Shown here: positions 1-6,464 of the stretch, in pieces | How the letters are laid out: the number at the start of each line of letters is the position of its first letter | Numbering within the stretch: position 1 is the stretch's first letter | DNA from: Chloroflexota bacterium | GTDB taxonomy: Bacteria > Chloroflexota > Limnocylindria > Limnocylindrales > CSP1-4 | Reading direction: 5' to 3' | Length of the DNA stretch: 13,739 bases | Assembly (NCBI GenBank): GCA_027457005.1 | Contig: DAIDTV010000014.1 | Span: forward strand, 1-13,739 | Position numbers and translations under genes: made by a program | The notes under the pieces: model-generated | Told to the model about the DNA's origin: nothing | The model's database searches: none | Seen by the model: the letters and a program-made list of their open reading frames with translations, nothing else

Positions 1-1
1 G

Positions 2-523
2 CTCTGGCCCGGGCGCGGACCGCAGCGCCGGATCGAAGACGAGGAACGCGGCATCGTCATTCCCCAGGGATCGCTCCACGTCGGTCTCACCGTGCCGCGA
101 TGGCACCGCCCGGCCCGGGTGCCGGCACCGTCCGATGCCGTGACCGCGTACGTGGCCACCGTGGACGACCTGGCGGGTCATCCCGGTCTCGCCCGGGCCG
201 CCGACGAGACGCCAGCCTCGCACACCCGCCGGCTGCGACTGGGCGGCCGGGGCATGGTGTCGCTCGACCTGCTGGCCGCCGACTACCAGCTGGCCCGGTA
301 CGCTGGCCGCGGCTTGACCCAGGCCGAGGACCGGCGCGGGCTCGCGCGGTGGCGGAAGGTGCGCGCCATGGCCGGCGCGGTCTCCGCGGGTGCGGGGGCC
401 GCCGGCGCTGCCTCCTCCGACTCCGGCTCCGCTGGCACCACGTCGGCGGACGCGGGCTCGACAGGATCCGGGTCGGGCCGACGCAACCCGCCTCCGGAGA
501 CGGCCGGTAGGATTCCGGCATGA
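2..523 (+). CDS. C-terminal part of a probable transglutaminase-type membrane protein (DUF4129-like tail)
   Basis: The reading frame is open from the window edge, so the N-terminus lies outside and only about 173 residues are visible. Around positions 200-370 the sequence has an E-T-P...RRLR segment, then a helix with LAADYQLARYAGRGLT, then a LARWRKVR segment. This order resembles the C-terminal DUF4129 domain that follows the membrane and transglutaminase domains in TgpA-type proteins: an ETPxEF-like start, an ERARYGG-like core and an LWRRLR-like end. The last 50 or so residues are a low-complexity Ala/Gly/Ser/Thr tail, probably disordered. The stop codon overlaps the start of the Nudix gene in an ATGA arrangement, which implies translational coupling or at least close packing. 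The family assignment comes from pattern memory and is moderate to weak. The visible part alone cannot prove a transglutaminase domain, and an unrelated protein with a similar helical tail is possible. Confidence 0.45.
   Translation, partial: LWPGRGPQRRIEDEERGIVIPQGSLHVGLTVPRWHRPARVPAPSDAVTAYVATVDDLAGHPGLARAADETPASHTRRLRLGGRGMVSLDLLAADYQLARYAGRGLTQAEDRRGLARWRKVRAMAGAVSAGAGAAGAASSDSGSAGTTSADAGSTGSGSGRRNPPPETAGRIPA
508..513 (+). promoter_or_regulatory. Putative -10 box (TAGGAT) of a leaderless Nudix gene mRNA
   Basis: TAGGAT lies within the end of the preceding gene and is followed by 6 nt and then the ATG at 520. This spacing would put the transcription start at or next to the start codon. 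No Shine-Dalgarno sequence and no convincing -35 element are seen. The same arrangement recurs before four other genes here. Confidence 0.45.
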
Positions 524-948
524 GCGCGCTGACGCCGCGAAACCACCACTCCGCCGGGGCGGTGGTGCTCGACGGCCCCCGCTGCCTGCTGATCAGGCGT
601 GGTCGCGAGTGGATCTTCCCGAAGGGGCACATCGAGGCCGGGGAGAGCCCCGAGGAGGCCGCCCGCCGCGAGGTGCACGAGGAGACCGGCATCGAGATCG
701 AGGTCGGCCGACGGCTGGGCGCGACGCGGTACGGCTTCAAGTCGCCAGACGGTCGCTGGAACCGGAAGCGCGTCGAGTGGTTCCTGGGCCGCCGCGTCGG
801 CGGAGACATCCGTCTCGAGCCGATCTTCGACGAGGCGGCATTTCTCGAGCGGGAGGAGGCGATCGCGCGCCTGACCTTCCCGGCCGACCGGGAGATCGCC
901 CGCAACGCCTTCGACGCGGCGGCCCGGGCGCCGGGCGCGCCCGGCTGA
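520..948 (+). CDS. Nudix hydrolase (MutT/Ap4A-hydrolase type)
   Basis: This 142-residue cytosolic protein is a single Nudix domain of normal length. The Nudix box (GX5EX7REUXEEXGU) is complete at residues 36-58: G36, E42, R50-E51, E54-E55, G57 and I58 are all present, giving an intact Mg2+-binding catalytic helix. The strand before it reads WIFPKGH, a form common in diadenosine polyphosphate hydrolases and related enzymes that cleave nucleoside diphosphates linked to another group. The exact substrate cannot be read from the sequence. The ATG at 520 overlaps the upstream stop (ATGA). It is also preceded at 6 nt by a TAGGAT box, so the gene may be read both from the upstream transcript and from its own leaderless mRNA. 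It is convergent with the NYN-domain gene, with 42 bp between stops. The family call is secure; the specificity is not. Confidence 0.93.
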   Translation: MSALTPRNHHSAGAVVLDGPRCLLIRRGREWIFPKGHIEAGESPEEAARREVHEETGIEIEVGRRLGATRYGFKSPDGRWNRKRVEWFLGRRVGGDIRLEPIFDEAAFLEREEAIARLTFPADREIARNAFDAAARAPGAPG

Positions 949-962
949 ACGTGCGGTTTCCT

Positions 963-980
963 GCGGGCGCGCCGGCCCGC
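963..980. terminator. GC-rich hairpin between convergent genes (possible bidirectional terminator)
   Basis: A perfect 6-bp stem (GCGGGC / GCCCGC) with a 6-nt loop sits in the 42-bp gap between the stop codons of the Nudix and NYN genes. There is no T-tract on either side, so it would be an atypical intrinsic terminator. Its position supports the call, but hairpins of this size are frequent in DNA this rich in GC. Confidence 0.4.
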
Positions 981-990
981 CCCGCGCGGC

Positions 991-1575
991 TCAGCCCGGG
1001 TTCTGTCCGCCCCGTCCCCTGCGTGGGTTCCCGCGCTTCCGGGTGGCACCCCTGCCCGGCTGCCACGGCCGTCGCTCGTCGTCACCGGCGCGATCGTCCG
1101 GACGGCCTCCCTCCCGCCGGGGCGGGCGTGGTCCGCCGATCGACGCGCCAGGAGCCGCCACGACGTGCGCGCGGCCGGTGAGCTGCGCCTCCAGCCACCC
1201 GACCGGCCGGCATCGCCCGCCTGCCCTCCGAACCTGCCCCTGCAGCGCCGCGTCGTTGGTCACCACCATGACCCCGGCCCGCTCCAGGAAGGGCCGTGCC
1301 TCGACCATCTGGACCAGCAGCGCATCCGCGTCGATGCGACCGGCGTGGCGGACCAGCAGGCCGGCGCGGATGCGGGTGCGGGCCGGCGCGCCCGGGTCGG
1401 GGGTGCCGTCGAGCACGACCGTCGCGTCGACCGTTCGCGGGACGGCGGCGGCGAGGCGTGCCAGGAGGCCACGCAGCGGCCCGGGTCCCGGATCCCCGGC
1501 CACCGCGTGGAGCAGGTTGTTGCCGTCCACCAGCAGCACGGACACGTCGTGCCAGGGATCGGCCGGTCCGCTCAT
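991..1575 (-). CDS. NYN/PIN-like domain RNA-binding protein (YacP-like) with basic Arg/Gly tail
   Basis: The 194-residue product begins with a PIN-like fold of the NYN group. The motif LLVDGNNLL (residues 14-22) carries the first conserved acidic residue, D17. More acidic positions follow at D56 and in the ID(A)D segment around 82-84, and VVTNDAALQ at 104-112 contains the N-D pair typical of the domain's last catalytic strand. Such domains bind or cleave RNA; YacP/Rae1-like members are ribosome-associated nucleases. Residues from about 145 to the end are rich in Arg, Gly, Pro and Asp and are probably disordered and RNA-binding. The ATG at 1575 has an AGGG sequence 7 nt upstream, a usable Shine-Dalgarno. 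The gene is divergent from the HAD gene and convergent with the Nudix gene. The domain assignment is good; nuclease activity is inferred from the acidic residues. Confidence 0.78.
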   Translation of the reverse strand: MSGPADPWHDVSVLLVDGNNLLHAVAGDPGPGPLRGLLARLAAAVPRTVDATVVLDGTPDPGAPARTRIRAGLLVRHAGRIDADALLVQMVEARPFLERAGVMVVTNDAALQGQVRRAGGRCRPVGWLEAQLTGRAHVVAAPGASIGGPRPPRREGGRPDDRAGDDERRPWQPGRGATRKRGNPRRGRGGQNPG

Positions 1576-1614
1576 GCCGAAGCCCTGCGGTGGTCGAGGG
1601 GGCGCGCCGCCTGC

Positions 1615-1635
1615 CCATGGCGCCCTACCATGGCG
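1615..1635. repeat. Short direct repeat carrying two CCATGG palindromes in a divergent promoter region
   Basis: CCATGGCG occurs twice (1615-1622 and 1628-1635) with a 13-bp period, flanking and overlapping the TACCAT box of the HAD gene. It lies in the 62 bp between the divergent NYN and HAD genes. It could be an operator, but the unit is short and may be chance. Confidence 0.25.
1626..1631 (+). promoter_or_regulatory. Putative -10 box (TACCAT) of a leaderless HAD phosphatase mRNA
   Basis: TACCAT is followed by 6 nt and then the ATG at 1638, matching the spacing before the Nudix gene. No -35 element is recognisable. It supports 1638 rather than the in-frame ATG at 1617 as the start, since 1617 would lie upstream of the box. 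Confidence 0.45.
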
Positions 1636-1637
1636 GC

Positions 1638-2459
1638 ATGTTGCTGCTCGTGGACCTGGACGGCGTGGTGTATCGCGGCCCTGAGCCCGTTCCGGGCATC
1701 GCCGGCGTCCTGGCCGAGCGGGTCGCGGGCGGCGACACCGTCCTGTACTGCACCAACAACTCGAGCCGCCATCGCTCCGAGTACGTCCAGCATCTCGAGG
1801 AACTCGGGGCGCCGGTGCGGCCCGACTGGATCTTCACCTCGGCCCGCGCGACGGCGCTCGAGCTGGCGGCTTCCGAGCCGCCGACGCGGGTGGTGATGGT
1901 GCTGGGGGCCAGGGGGCTCGTCCGGGAGCTCCGCGACGCGGGGCTGCGCACCGTGCCGCCCACGCCGCGGGGGCTCGCCGCGGATCCAGACGCCGTCGTG
2001 GTCGGGATCGATCGACGCCTGACCTACCAGCGGCTGGCCGTGGCGATGCAGGCGATCCGTGAGGGTGCCCGGTTCATCGCCACCAACCGCGACCCGGTGT
2101 ACCCGACCGCCGACGGGCTCGTCCCCGGGGCGGGCTCCATGGTCGCGGCGCTCGAGACCGCCGCCCGCCGCCCGCCCGATCTCGTGGTCGGCAAGCCCGG
2201 ACCCACGCTCTTCGAGGCCGCGGCACGCTCGGTGGGGCGCGACCCGGCGGACGCGGTCGTCGTCGGCGACGGCGCGCTCACCGACATCGCCGCGGCGAAC
2301 CGGGTCGGGGCACGGTCCGTGCTGATGCTCACCGGCGTCACCAGCCGCGCGGAGGCGGAGTCGCTGCCCCCGGAGCGCCGTCCGACGCTGATCGCGACCG
2401 ACGCCGCGGAGCTGCGAAGCGCGCTTGCCGGGCTCGAGGCGGAGCAGGCCGCCCGCTGA
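1638..2459 (+). CDS. HAD-IIA family sugar/nucleotide phosphatase (NagD-like)
   Basis: This 273-residue protein has the full set of HAD superfamily landmarks in the order and length of the NagD/phosphoglycolate-phosphatase-like HAD-IIA family. Motif I is VDLDGVVYRG with nucleophile D6 and D8. Motif II is CTNNSS with T39. The cap domain lies between motifs II and III and includes the ATNRDPVYPTADGLVPGAG segment typical of the family. Motif III lysine is K186 in GKPGP. Motif IV is GDGALTDI with D211 and D216. Motif IV usually reads GDRxxTDI or GDNxxTDI, so Gly at the third position is a small deviation that leaves the metal-binding Asp residues intact. The likely reaction is hydrolysis of a small phosphate ester such as a nucleoside or sugar phosphate. 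The start at 1638 is set by the TACCAT box; an ATG at 1617 would add seven residues. The stop is 5 bp from that of the convergent adenosine deaminase. Confidence 0.9.
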   Translation: MLLLVDLDGVVYRGPEPVPGIAGVLAERVAGGDTVLYCTNNSSRHRSEYVQHLEELGAPVRPDWIFTSARATALELAASEPPTRVVMVLGARGLVRELRDAGLRTVPPTPRGLAADPDAVVVGIDRRLTYQRLAVAMQAIREGARFIATNRDPVYPTADGLVPGAGSMVAALETAARRPPDLVVGKPGPTLFEAAARSVGRDPADAVVVGDGALTDIAAANRVGARSVLMLTGVTSRAEAESLPPERRPTLIATDAAELRSALAGLEAEQAAR

Positions 2460-2464
2460 AGCGG

Positions 2465-3616
2465 TCATGGTCGCAGCAGCGGCTCGGCCGCCGCAAACGC
2501 GTCGAACGTCGCCAGGAGCGCCGTCCGAAGCGGTTCGTCGTCCGCCAGGAACGCGGCCTCCAGCGCGTGCCGGTCCGTCCCCCACAGTTCGCCGAGGGTC
2601 AGCCCGAGGACGTCCACCGCCTGCCGGTACTCCCGCACCAGGGTCATGTCGCTCACGGTTCGATCGTCGGTGGACAGCGAGACGGGGACGCCCGCGCGCA
2701 ACAGGCGGGGGATGGGATGGTCGGCGAGGCGCGCCACCACCGCGGCCTGGACGTTGCTCGTGGGGCACAGGTCCAGCGTCACGCCACGCCGGCACAGCTC
2801 GGCGACCAGCGCCGGATCGTCGATCGCCGGGGCGCCGTGGGCGATCCTGGCCGGGTCGAGCTCGAGCGCACGCCGCACCTGCGCGGCGCCGCCCCACTCG
2901 CCCGCGTGGACGGTGATCCCGAGCCCGGCTTCGCGTGCCACCGAGATCGCTCCGGCGTGGACCAGCGGGTCGGGATGGGCCGCCTCCGGGCCCGCGAGGT
3001 CGAAGCCGGTCAGCCCCTCGGCGGAGAACCGGGCCGCGGCCTCCGCGACGCGGATGTTGTCCCGGGGGTCGTGCGAGCGCATCGCCACGGCGATGAGCCG
3101 CACGGTGACGCGGGCAAGGTCACGACCGTCACGCGCCTGGGCCGCCACCGCGGCCCCGTCACCCGCCTGGGCCTCCACCGCGACCGCCCCGTCTCGCGCG
3201 CCGGCCACCACGGCCGCGATCGAGTCCACCAGGCCCAGCCCTCGCCGCACGTGGAGTCCCGGTGCCCAGCGGATCTCGACGTACCGCGTGCCGTCCCCGG
3301 CCACGTCCTCGACGAGTTCCGCGGTCACCCTGCGCAGTGCCTCCGTGTCCTGCATGAGGGAGGCCGGCAGGTCGAAGGCGCGCAGCAGCTCGGCCTGGTC
3401 GCGCAGGTGGGCCGGGCCCGTCAGGCGCCTGCGCATCGCGTCCAGGTCCATCTCCTCGTCCAGGCCCCGTTCCCGGGCGAGGTCGAGTGCGGTGGCGGGT
3501 CGGAGCGAGCCGTCGAGGTGGAGGTGCAGTTCGGCCTTCGGCATGCGGCGAAGCAGCGCGTCGAGCTGGTCGTGCACCGTCACGCGGGGAGGATCTCCGA
3601 CCGGGCCGGGTTCCAT
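2465..3616 (-). CDS. add: Adenosine deaminase family protein
   Basis: The 383-residue enzyme converts adenosine to inosine and ammonia in purine salvage (family inference). The zinc site is complete: ELHLHLDGSL gives H31 and H33, HAGE gives H237 with catalytic E240, AHG gives H260, and STDD gives D317 and D318. LDLCPTSN (281-288) is also characteristic. The length is slightly above the usual 330-350. Part of the excess is a 33-residue Ala/Gly/Asp-rich insertion at about 138-170, encoded by a 30-bp tandem repeat and probably a surface loop. The start was placed at 3616 because a TACCAT box lies 8 nt upstream of that ATG. The frame stays open about 58 codons further upstream, but that part runs past the divergent promoter into the neighbouring gene and has no recognisable protein character. 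Adenine deaminase or another amidohydrolase of the same branch cannot be fully excluded. Confidence 0.92.
   Translation of the reverse strand: MEPGPVGDPPRVTVHDQLDALLRRMPKAELHLHLDGSLRPATALDLARERGLDEEMDLDAMRRRLTGPAHLRDQAELLRAFDLPASLMQDTEALRRVTAELVEDVAGDGTRYVEIRWAPGLHVRRGLGLVDSIAAVVAGARDGAVAVEAQAGDGAAVAAQARDGRDLARVTVRLIAVAMRSHDPRDNIRVAEAAARFSAEGLTGFDLAGPEAAHPDPLVHAGAISVAREAGLGITVHAGEWGGAAQVRRALELDPARIAHGAPAIDDPALVAELCRRGVTLDLCPTSNVQAAVVARLADHPIPRLLRAGVPVSLSTDDRTVSDMTLVREYRQAVDVLGLTLGELWGTDRHALEAAFLADDEPLRTALLATFDAFAAAEPLLRP
3126..3215. repeat. 30-bp imperfect tandem repeat inside the adenosine deaminase gene
   Basis: Units 3126-3155 and 3156-3185 match at 27 of 30 positions, and a more decayed third unit follows from about 3189 to 3215. 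Because the unit is a multiple of three, the repeat is in frame and encodes a roughly ten-residue repeat of the pattern A-x-D-G-A-x-x-x-x-Q. Confidence 0.8.
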
Positions 3617-3624
3617 GCGCTGCG

Positions 3625-3630
3625 ATGGTA
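3625..3630 (-). promoter_or_regulatory. Putative -10 box (TACCAT, minus strand) of a leaderless adenosine deaminase mRNA
   Basis: Read on the minus strand, TACCAT is followed by 8 nt and the ATG at 3616. It is identical to the box before the HAD gene. It lies in the 100-bp divergent region shared with the gene at 3717. Confidence 0.42.
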
Positions 3631-3703
3631 CCGCCTGCCGCCCGTCCGGCCGCCCCGTTCCCTGCCACGCCCGGTTCACGCCTGGAACGTCCGTTCGCCG
3701 CGA

Positions 3704-3709
3704 TAGACT
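3704..3709 (+). promoter_or_regulatory. Putative -10 box (TAGACT) of a leaderless mRNA for the 317-residue unknown protein
   Basis: TAGACT is followed by 7 nt and the ATG at 3717, with no Shine-Dalgarno sequence between. No -35 element is obvious. It forms a divergent pair with the box at 3625-3630. Confidence 0.42.
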
Positions 3710-3716
3710 CCCGGGC

Positions 3717-4670
3717 ATGCGGGGACGACTGCGCCGGCTGGCCTCGGCACTGCTGCGTGGCATCGCCTGGCTCTTCGCGGTGGCGATCATCGCGCTCGCC
3801 GGAGCGGGGCTGGCGGTCAGCGCCGATCACCTCCCCGGCGACACGACGCGCCCTGAACTCACGTGGGTCCAGGACACCGCGTTCCAGGCGCGCATCCGCG
3901 TCCTGGGACCGCAGTACGACACGCTCTCGGCGGAGGTCGGGCAGCTCGGCGACACGGCCCGCAACGCCCTGATCGACCTGGTCGCCAGGCGCCAGGACCT
4001 GCTGTCGGCCGACCTCGCCACCGGGGACGGCCTGATCTCGTCGATCGACGCCCAGGTGACGCGTCTGAACGCCGATCTCGACGCCGTCCAGGCCTCGGTC
4101 CAGCCGGACCTGCTCGGCGACCGGTCGCGGGCCATGCTGTCGGCTGCCCGGGCGGCGCTGCAGACGACCCAGCCCGTGCCGGATGACTGGCGCACGCTGG
4201 CCGACGAGTCGCTCCCGGCTATCCAGCTCGCGGGCGTTCTCCAGCGCCACGACGACCTCGTGTTCGCGGCCACCGAGCAGGCCCACGCCAGCCGGTACGC
4301 GGCCGCGCTCACGACCCTGGGCGAGGCGTCGGCCGCGCTCGCCTCGGCACGCACCACGCGCGACGCGCTGGCAAACCGCGCCGACGTCTCGACGCTGACC
4401 ACCTACATCGACCGCATGAGCGCCTACGACAAGGCCCTGGTCGCGCTCTACGCCGACCTGCAGAAGACGGGCGGCCGGCTGACCGCGTCGGGAAAGCTGC
4501 TCGCCGCGCGCGTGGCCGCCGCCCAGAAGCTGCTGCCCCCGGACACGCGGGCGATCGTCGTGATCATGGGCGACGTCGCAGAGGCCGGGCTGAACCAGGC
4601 GGCGATCGCGATCGAGCAGGCCCGGGGCGACCTCGGGGACGCGGTCGCGGCGCTACACTTGGGCAGCTGA
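3717..4670 (+). CDS. Unknown membrane-anchored, all-helical protein
   Basis: I do not recognise a family. The 317-residue product starts with an Arg-rich stretch (RGRLRRL) followed by a hydrophobic segment at about residues 14-34, consistent with a signal anchor with the remainder outside the cytoplasm. There is no clear signal-peptidase or lipobox cysteine site; the sequence has no cysteine. The rest is rich in Ala, Leu, Asp, Arg and Gln with heptad-like spacing, for example DAQVTRLNADLDAVQ (111-125) and around 195-260, which suggests several long helices or coiled coils. No catalytic motif is visible. The start at 3717 follows a TAGACT box at 7 nt and gives the most sensible signal-anchor N-terminus. 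It precedes the aminopeptidase gene by 89 bp and may share transcription with it. Base composition matches its neighbours. That this is a real gene is well supported by protein-like composition; its role is unknown. Confidence 0.75.
   Translation: MRGRLRRLASALLRGIAWLFAVAIIALAGAGLAVSADHLPGDTTRPELTWVQDTAFQARIRVLGPQYDTLSAEVGQLGDTARNALIDLVARRQDLLSADLATGDGLISSIDAQVTRLNADLDAVQASVQPDLLGDRSRAMLSAARAALQTTQPVPDDWRTLADESLPAIQLAGVLQRHDDLVFAATEQAHASRYAAALTTLGEASAALASARTTRDALANRADVSTLTTYIDRMSAYDKALVALYADLQKTGGRLTASGKLLAARVAAAQKLLPPDTRAIVVIMGDVAEAGLNQAAIAIEQARGDLGDAVAALHLGS
4654..4659 (+). promoter_or_regulatory. Possible -10 box (TACACT) upstream of the leucyl aminopeptidase gene
   Basis: TACACT lies at the end of the preceding coding region, about 100 bp before the aminopeptidase ATG, so the mRNA would carry a leader of roughly 95 nt including a good ribosome binding site. 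An identical hexamer is found at 10743 before the nicotinamidase gene. No -35 is evident, so the support is weak. Confidence 0.3.
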
Positions 4671-4744
4671 CGCGCGTCCATCCGACCGTCAGCGTCGCCT
4701 GCGGCGTGGCGCGACCCGTCCCGGCCGCCGCGCCCCATCTACAC

Positions 4745-4750
4745 GAGGAG
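4745..4750 (+). promoter_or_regulatory. Shine-Dalgarno sequence (GAGGAG) deciding the aminopeptidase start
   Basis: GAGGAG stands 9 nt before the ATG at 4760. It is the clearest Shine-Dalgarno in the window. It supports the start at 4760 over an in-frame upstream GTG at 4706, which would add 18 residues unlike any family member. Confidence 0.65.
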
Positions 4751-4759
4751 CCCGTCCGT

Positions 4760-6283
4760 ATGCAGATCCGGGTCGTCTCCGATCAGCCGTGGTCGGTGAG
4801 CGCCGATGTCCTCGCGATCCCCATCCTGACCGACGATCCCGGCGAGCCCGACTCGTCCACGCTTGGCGAGATCGACCGCCGGCTGGAGGGTGCGATCGCC
4901 GACTACCGGCGCATCGGCGAGGTGGCAGGGGCACCCTTCCGTCGCGTGCTGCTGCGGGGCCGGGAGCTGGGCGCCCCGTGGGTGCTCGCCGTCGGGGCCG
5001 GGGCCGTGGCGGACTTCGACGCGCTGGCCGCCTACCGGGTCGCGGCCTCCATCGAGCGCAGGCTGGCCGGCCACCCGGTGACCCGCCTCGCGATCTGGTT
5101 GCCCGCATCGTTGCGGGCGCGTTCCGGGCTGTCGGCCGACGACCTGGCCATGCTGGTGGCACGGGGAGTGGCCGAGGGCGCATACGATCCCGCCACGCTC
5201 TACCGGTCCGGCTACGACGAGGCTCCGCCGAAGCTCGACGAGCTGGTCCTCGTGGCGCCGGGCGCGGACGTTGCTGCGCTGCAGGCGGCAGCCGAACGCG
5301 GCGCGACGATCGGCGAGGGGGCCCGCATCGCGCGCGACCTGGCGAACCGGGCCTCGAACGACGTCAGCCCGGACGTCCTGGCCGACGCGGCGACGGACCT
5401 GGCTCGCGCGAACGGCCTCTCGATCGACGTGATCGGCCCGGACCGCGCGACCGAGATGGGCATGGGGCTGTTCATGGCCGTCGGCCGGGGCAGCGACAAC
5501 CCGCCGCGGCTGATCGTGCTGCGCAGCGGGACGGACGGCGCCCGCGACGCGCAGGGCCGCCTGCTGGCGCTGGTCGGCAAGGGGGTCACCTTCGACTCCG
5601 GAGGCATCTCGATCAAGCCGGCGGACCGGATGGAAGAGATGAAGATGGACAAGACGGGCGCGTGCACCGTGATCGCCGCGATCGTGACGGCGAAGCGGCT
5701 GGCGCCCGACCTGCCCCTGCTGGCCCTCGCGCCGGCGGTCGAGAACATGCCGGGCCCGCACTCCACCCGTCCCGGCGACATCGTCAGGGCGCTCAACGGC
5801 AAGAGCGTCGAGGTGCAGAACACCGACGCCGAGGGCCGGCTCATCCTCGGCGACGCGCTGACCTACGCGGAGCGGCTCGGTGCGACCCACCTGGTCGACG
5901 TGGCCACGCTCACCGGCGCCGTCGAGCGCGCGTTCGGCAAGCAGATCACCGGCGCGTTCGGCACGCCGCAGCCCTGGTTCGACGCGGTGGTGGCCGCCGG
6001 GGCCCGGCAGGGCGAGCGCTACTGGCAGATCCCCCTGGTCGACGACTACGTCCGGGACATGGAGAGCTGGTACGCGGATTTCCAGAATTCGGGCCCCGCC
6101 GACGGCTCGCTCGTCAAGAGCGGCCTGTTCCTGCGGGAATTCGTGACCCGCCCGTGGGTGCACATGGACATCGGCGGCACCGGCTACCTCCGCCGCGCGG
6201 TGCCGTGGGCGCCGCGGGGCGCGTCCGGCGTGACCCACGCGACGCTCGTGCAGCTCGCGCTGGACGGCGCACCGGGCGCGTAG
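4760..6283 (+). CDS. pepA: Leucyl aminopeptidase (peptidase family M17)
   Basis: The 507-residue protein removes N-terminal amino acids from peptides in the cytosol using two metal ions, and normally forms hexamers (family knowledge). The N-terminal macro-like domain covers about residues 1-165 and the catalytic domain about 180-500. The metal ligands and catalytic residues are all visible: K274 and D279 in VGKGVTFDSGG, K286 in SIKP, D297 in KMDKTGA, and the family signature NTDAEGRL with D356, E358 and R360. The usual DMxxDMGGAA segment is replaced by MEEMKMDKTGACTV, a variant that keeps the ligand Asp. Length is normal. The start was chosen for its GAGGAG ribosome binding site. A strong hairpin just after the stop probably ends the transcript. 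Multifunctional PepA proteins can also bind DNA, but nothing here shows that. Confidence 0.95.
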   Translation: MQIRVVSDQPWSVSADVLAIPILTDDPGEPDSSTLGEIDRRLEGAIADYRRIGEVAGAPFRRVLLRGRELGAPWVLAVGAGAVADFDALAAYRVAASIERRLAGHPVTRLAIWLPASLRARSGLSADDLAMLVARGVAEGAYDPATLYRSGYDEAPPKLDELVLVAPGADVAALQAAAERGATIGEGARIARDLANRASNDVSPDVLADAATDLARANGLSIDVIGPDRATEMGMGLFMAVGRGSDNPPRLIVLRSGTDGARDAQGRLLALVGKGVTFDSGGISIKPADRMEEMKMDKTGACTVIAAIVTAKRLAPDLPLLALAPAVENMPGPHSTRPGDIVRALNGKSVEVQNTDAEGRLILGDALTYAERLGATHLVDVATLTGAVERAFGKQITGAFGTPQPWFDAVVAAGARQGERYWQIPLVDDYVRDMESWYADFQNSGPADGSLVKSGLFLREFVTRPWVHMDIGGTGYLRRAVPWAPRGASGVTHATLVQLALDGAPGA

Positions 6284-6300
6284 CACACCGGGCCGCCGTC

Positions 6301-6331
6301 CTGCGGCCGCGGGAGCTCGTCGCGGCCGCAG
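6301..6331 (+). terminator. Perfect 10-bp hairpin after the aminopeptidase gene
   Basis: CTGCGGCCGC (6301-6310) and GCGGCCGCAG (6322-6331) are exact inverted copies around an 11-nt loop, starting 17 nt after the stop. No T-tract follows, so an L-shaped or Rho-assisted terminator is more likely than a classic intrinsic one. A second small hairpin (CGCCCG / CGGGCG, 6345-6360) follows. Confidence 0.6.
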
Positions 6332-6399
6332 GCTGTCGCGCGGCCGCCCGAGCCCGGGCGAGCGCGGGCGACGTCCACCGCGGGAGCTCGTCGCGGCCG
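6307..6399. repeat. Pair of perfect 22-bp direct repeats in the spacer upstream of the prepilin peptidase gene
   Basis: The 22 bp at 6307-6328 recur exactly at 6378-6399 (71 bp start to start), centred on GGGAGCTCGTC. The first copy overlaps the terminator hairpin; the second has the weaker stem CCGCG / CGCGG. The 181-bp spacer otherwise holds no gene that I can support. Confidence 0.7.
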
Positions 6400-6464
6400 G
6401 GACCAGCGGCGCCCGGCCACCGGGACCACCGGCAGGGTTGCCGGCGTGCACCAGTCCGGGCACC

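Noticed and set aside
2567..3706. Plus-strand open frame opposite adenosine deaminase
   Set aside because: The minus-strand frame has every zinc and catalytic residue of adenosine deaminase; the plus frame is a His/Arg/Gly/Val-rich shadow.
4740..4745. TACACG as a -10 box for pepA
   Set aside because: Transcription would start within or after the GAGGAG ribosome binding site, which would then be lost; TACACT at 4654 fits better.
6301..6399. CRISPR-like repeat pair
   Set aside because: There are only two copies with a single spacer-like interval, no third repeat, and no cas genes in the window.
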